Shown here in pieces: positions 62,516 to 64,000 of a DNA stretch of 64,000 nt. Both the position numbers and the translations under genes were made by a program. The stretch is taken from contig NC_080569.1 of the NCBI RefSeq assembly GCF_030253575.1, positions 7,296,001 to 7,360,000 on the forward strand, given 5' to 3'. The stretch comes from Rhododendron vialii. Its lineage: Eukaryota; Streptophyta; Magnoliopsida; Ericales; Ericaceae. Each line of letters opens with the position of its first letter. Position 1 is the first letter of the stretch. The notes under the pieces are model-generated. The model was not told where the DNA came from, searched no databases, and worked only from the letters and a program-made list of their open reading frames with translations.

Positions 62516-63297
62516 TATTCTTAAAGTCTAATTTCACATTAGACTGTTTCCGAAAGCCTAATAAAGCACCTCTGATGTACTAAGGATTTGGACAATTCTT
62601 TCATGTAGTGCAAGACCTTATAAGGCACTCTGTAGAACGCACAGGGGTCATCGATCTCGACAATAAATGGTTAAGTTATAATTTTTAATTATGACCGGTA
62701 AGAATCATTTATTACCGGTTATAATTGATTTTTAATGTAGACCGTTGATTGATTAGATCGACGGCTGTGTGCCGCCCTACACGGGATGCACCGTATACTA
62801 CAGCACCCCCGATCCTTCGTCAGCCGGTTGTTCAAATATGTGGAGGCATATTCTTGCAACATACCATTGCCTAAAGAAAATTAGGTGCAGCCGACAACAA
62901 TAATAGTAACCATTTTAACAACCAAACAATTAGGTGCAGCGGACACCCAAGTGATATTTTTTCAAGTTTGGCTTAAATTATAAGGAATTGAACATTTCAA
63001 GAAGGCTTAGATTCCACTAACTAAAATTAAATAAGTACTTATATCCCGTTTCACCAACTTCTTTTTTTTGGTTTTGTCCTTATTTAAATTTTTTTCGCGT
63101 TTGTTAGTCTTGTGCCTCATTTTTTTGGTTTTCCAATTCATTTTGAAGATACGGATCGGATAAGTATTTGGGTAAAAGTAAAAAAAAAAAATTACTTTTC
63201 CGTCTCTTCTCGACGAGACAAATTAATAAATCATAAAATTTTGATACAAAATTAACAAACGTGAAAAAAAATTCAAGTAAGAAAAAAACCATAACTT

Positions 63298-63999
63298 TTA
63301 GAAAAAGTTAAATGAACACCACTTAAAAAATACTAATAAACTTGGCGAAACACGGTGTAATGCAGTTGGAAGCAGTTCAAATGGACCGTCGAATTGGTAT
63401 ATCAAGTAAAACGTGAATAATACAGCAGATAGGAGTAGTAGGTAAAACATAACCAAATCCTTACACATTACTGGTGTGGAATACAAGGAAGTAGGAGGAT
63501 AAAGTACAAATAAAATTCCACCAGCTGTGACGGCCACGTGCCCACCGTCCGCCACCCAATTCCACCCTCCCAATTTACACCGACAACTCGTACCAGCTTC
63601 GCTCCCACGCCACCGTCGTCCTCCGTCCACCACCACCGCCTCCTCTATCCCACCACCAAAATCAAAATATTCTAAATTGGTCCTCTCAATTTCTTTCCAA
63701 TCAGAATATTCCCCACTTGTCCCTTCCATTTCTCCCTCAGTCCTCGAAAATATCGAGAATTCCGAGCTTGTCCCTTCTTCGTCACCCCCACGACAACAAC
63801 GCGCCTCCGAAACTTCCGGAGCTTTTTCGCTGATCACATTCCTCACCTCAATCCACCCATCAGATTCCCAATTTACCCCCGTGGTAGAAGCTAATTTACC
63901 AATTCTATCTCTAACAGACTGAGTTGGTAATTCCGGAAATTTATCATCTTCTTCATCGTCGTCGTCGTCGTCGAATTCGCAAAACTCTGTATCCAACAA
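63298..63999 (-). CDS. Uncharacterised acidic protein, 3' part (runs off the window)
   Basis: An open frame of at least 233 codons that enters from beyond the window end. I do not recognise the family. Visible features: an acidic run (EFDDDDDDEEDDKFPELP) encoded by a GAC/GAT repeat, a conserved-looking segment VRDRIGKLASTTGVNWESDG, a glycine/acid-rich middle, and a hydrophobic C-terminal stretch (MFYLLLLSAVLFTFYLIYQF) that could be a membrane anchor or intron read-through, since AT content rises sharply below 63.52 kb. The true 3' exon end is therefore uncertain. GC content and codon pattern of 63.53-64.0 kb look coding. Confidence 0.5.
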   Translation of the reverse strand: MLDTEFCEFDDDDDDEEDDKFPELPTQSVRDRIGKLASTTGVNWESDGWIEVRNVISEKAPEVSEARCCRGGDEEGTSSEFSIFSRTEGEMEGTSGEYSDWKEIERTNLEYFDFGGGIEEAVVVDGGRRWRGSEAGTSCRCKLGGWNWVADGGHVAVTAGGILFVLYPPTSLYSTPVMCKDLVMFYLLLLSAVLFTFYLIYQFDGPFELLPTALHRVSPSLLVFFKWCSFNFF

Positions 64000-64000
64000 A

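Larger units (their letters stand above)
59451..63297. other. Intergenic region with three MITEs
   Basis: Contains two hairpin MITEs and a hAT MITE (listed separately), CT-rich patches, and a small palindrome at about 62681-62720 (AATTATGACCGGTAA with its inverse). No gene was recognised. Confidence 0.55.

Noticed and set aside
63527-63922. 131-codon plus-strand frame opposite the edge gene
   Set aside because: Pro/Ser-rich antisense shadow; the minus strand frame runs off the window and has a more protein-like composition. The choice is not certain.

Overview
This window is nuclear DNA of a flowering plant, most likely a eudicot. The supporting evidence is GT-AG introns in plant genes, AT-rich intergenic DNA packed with small DNA transposons (MITEs), plant-type LINEs carrying RNase H, and plant protein families (ZIP, ATL, F2KP, eL41, RanBP1). 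The species cannot be named from the sequence alone.

Layout. 1-6.9 kb is gene-poor with MITEs. 6.9-9.05 kb (+) is a two-exon ZIP6-type metal transporter. A tRNA-like gene lies at 10.65 kb. 12.6-13.2 kb (+) is a single-exon ATL RING-H2 ubiquitin ligase. 14.0-15.8 kb is a decayed LINE interrupted by a MITE. 19.0-19.9 kb (-) is a second ATL RING-H2 gene. 23.9-37.7 kb (-) is one large, apparently intact gene that I reconstructed from 23 exons: the plant bifunctional 6-phosphofructo-2-kinase/fructose-2,6-bisphosphatase (F2KP, 757 aa). Its introns hold an RTE LINE, an L1-type LINE piece cut by a MITE, a virus-like zinc-knuckle fossil and a Copia-like remnant. 38-45 kb is repeat-rich, with a MULE that has long terminal inverted repeats, stacked palindromes and tandem duplications. 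45.05-45.26 kb (+) is the 25-residue ribosomal protein eL41. 46.3-48.5 kb (-) is a five-exon CHUP1/IPGA1-like coiled-coil gene with a probable GC-AG intron. 52.7-56.8 kb (-) is a four-exon RanBP1. 57-63.3 kb is intergenic with a fresh LINE, a hAT MITE and two large hairpin MITEs. 63.3 kb to the end (-) is the 3' part of an uncharacterised acidic protein gene.

The genes do not form a pathway. The order F2KP, CHUP1-like, RanBP1 matches what I recall of Arabidopsis chromosome 1 (At1g07110, At1g07120, At1g07140), so this part looks like conserved ancestral gene order, with eL41 added. I found no clear new biological system. The most notable items are a LINE sitting 5 bp from an F2KP splice donor, a GC donor with a competing in-frame GT donor, a three-copy family of large hairpin MITEs with 9-bp target duplications, a MITE family whose ends carry G-box motifs close to two gene starts, and a multi-level palindrome at 43.4-44.2 kb.
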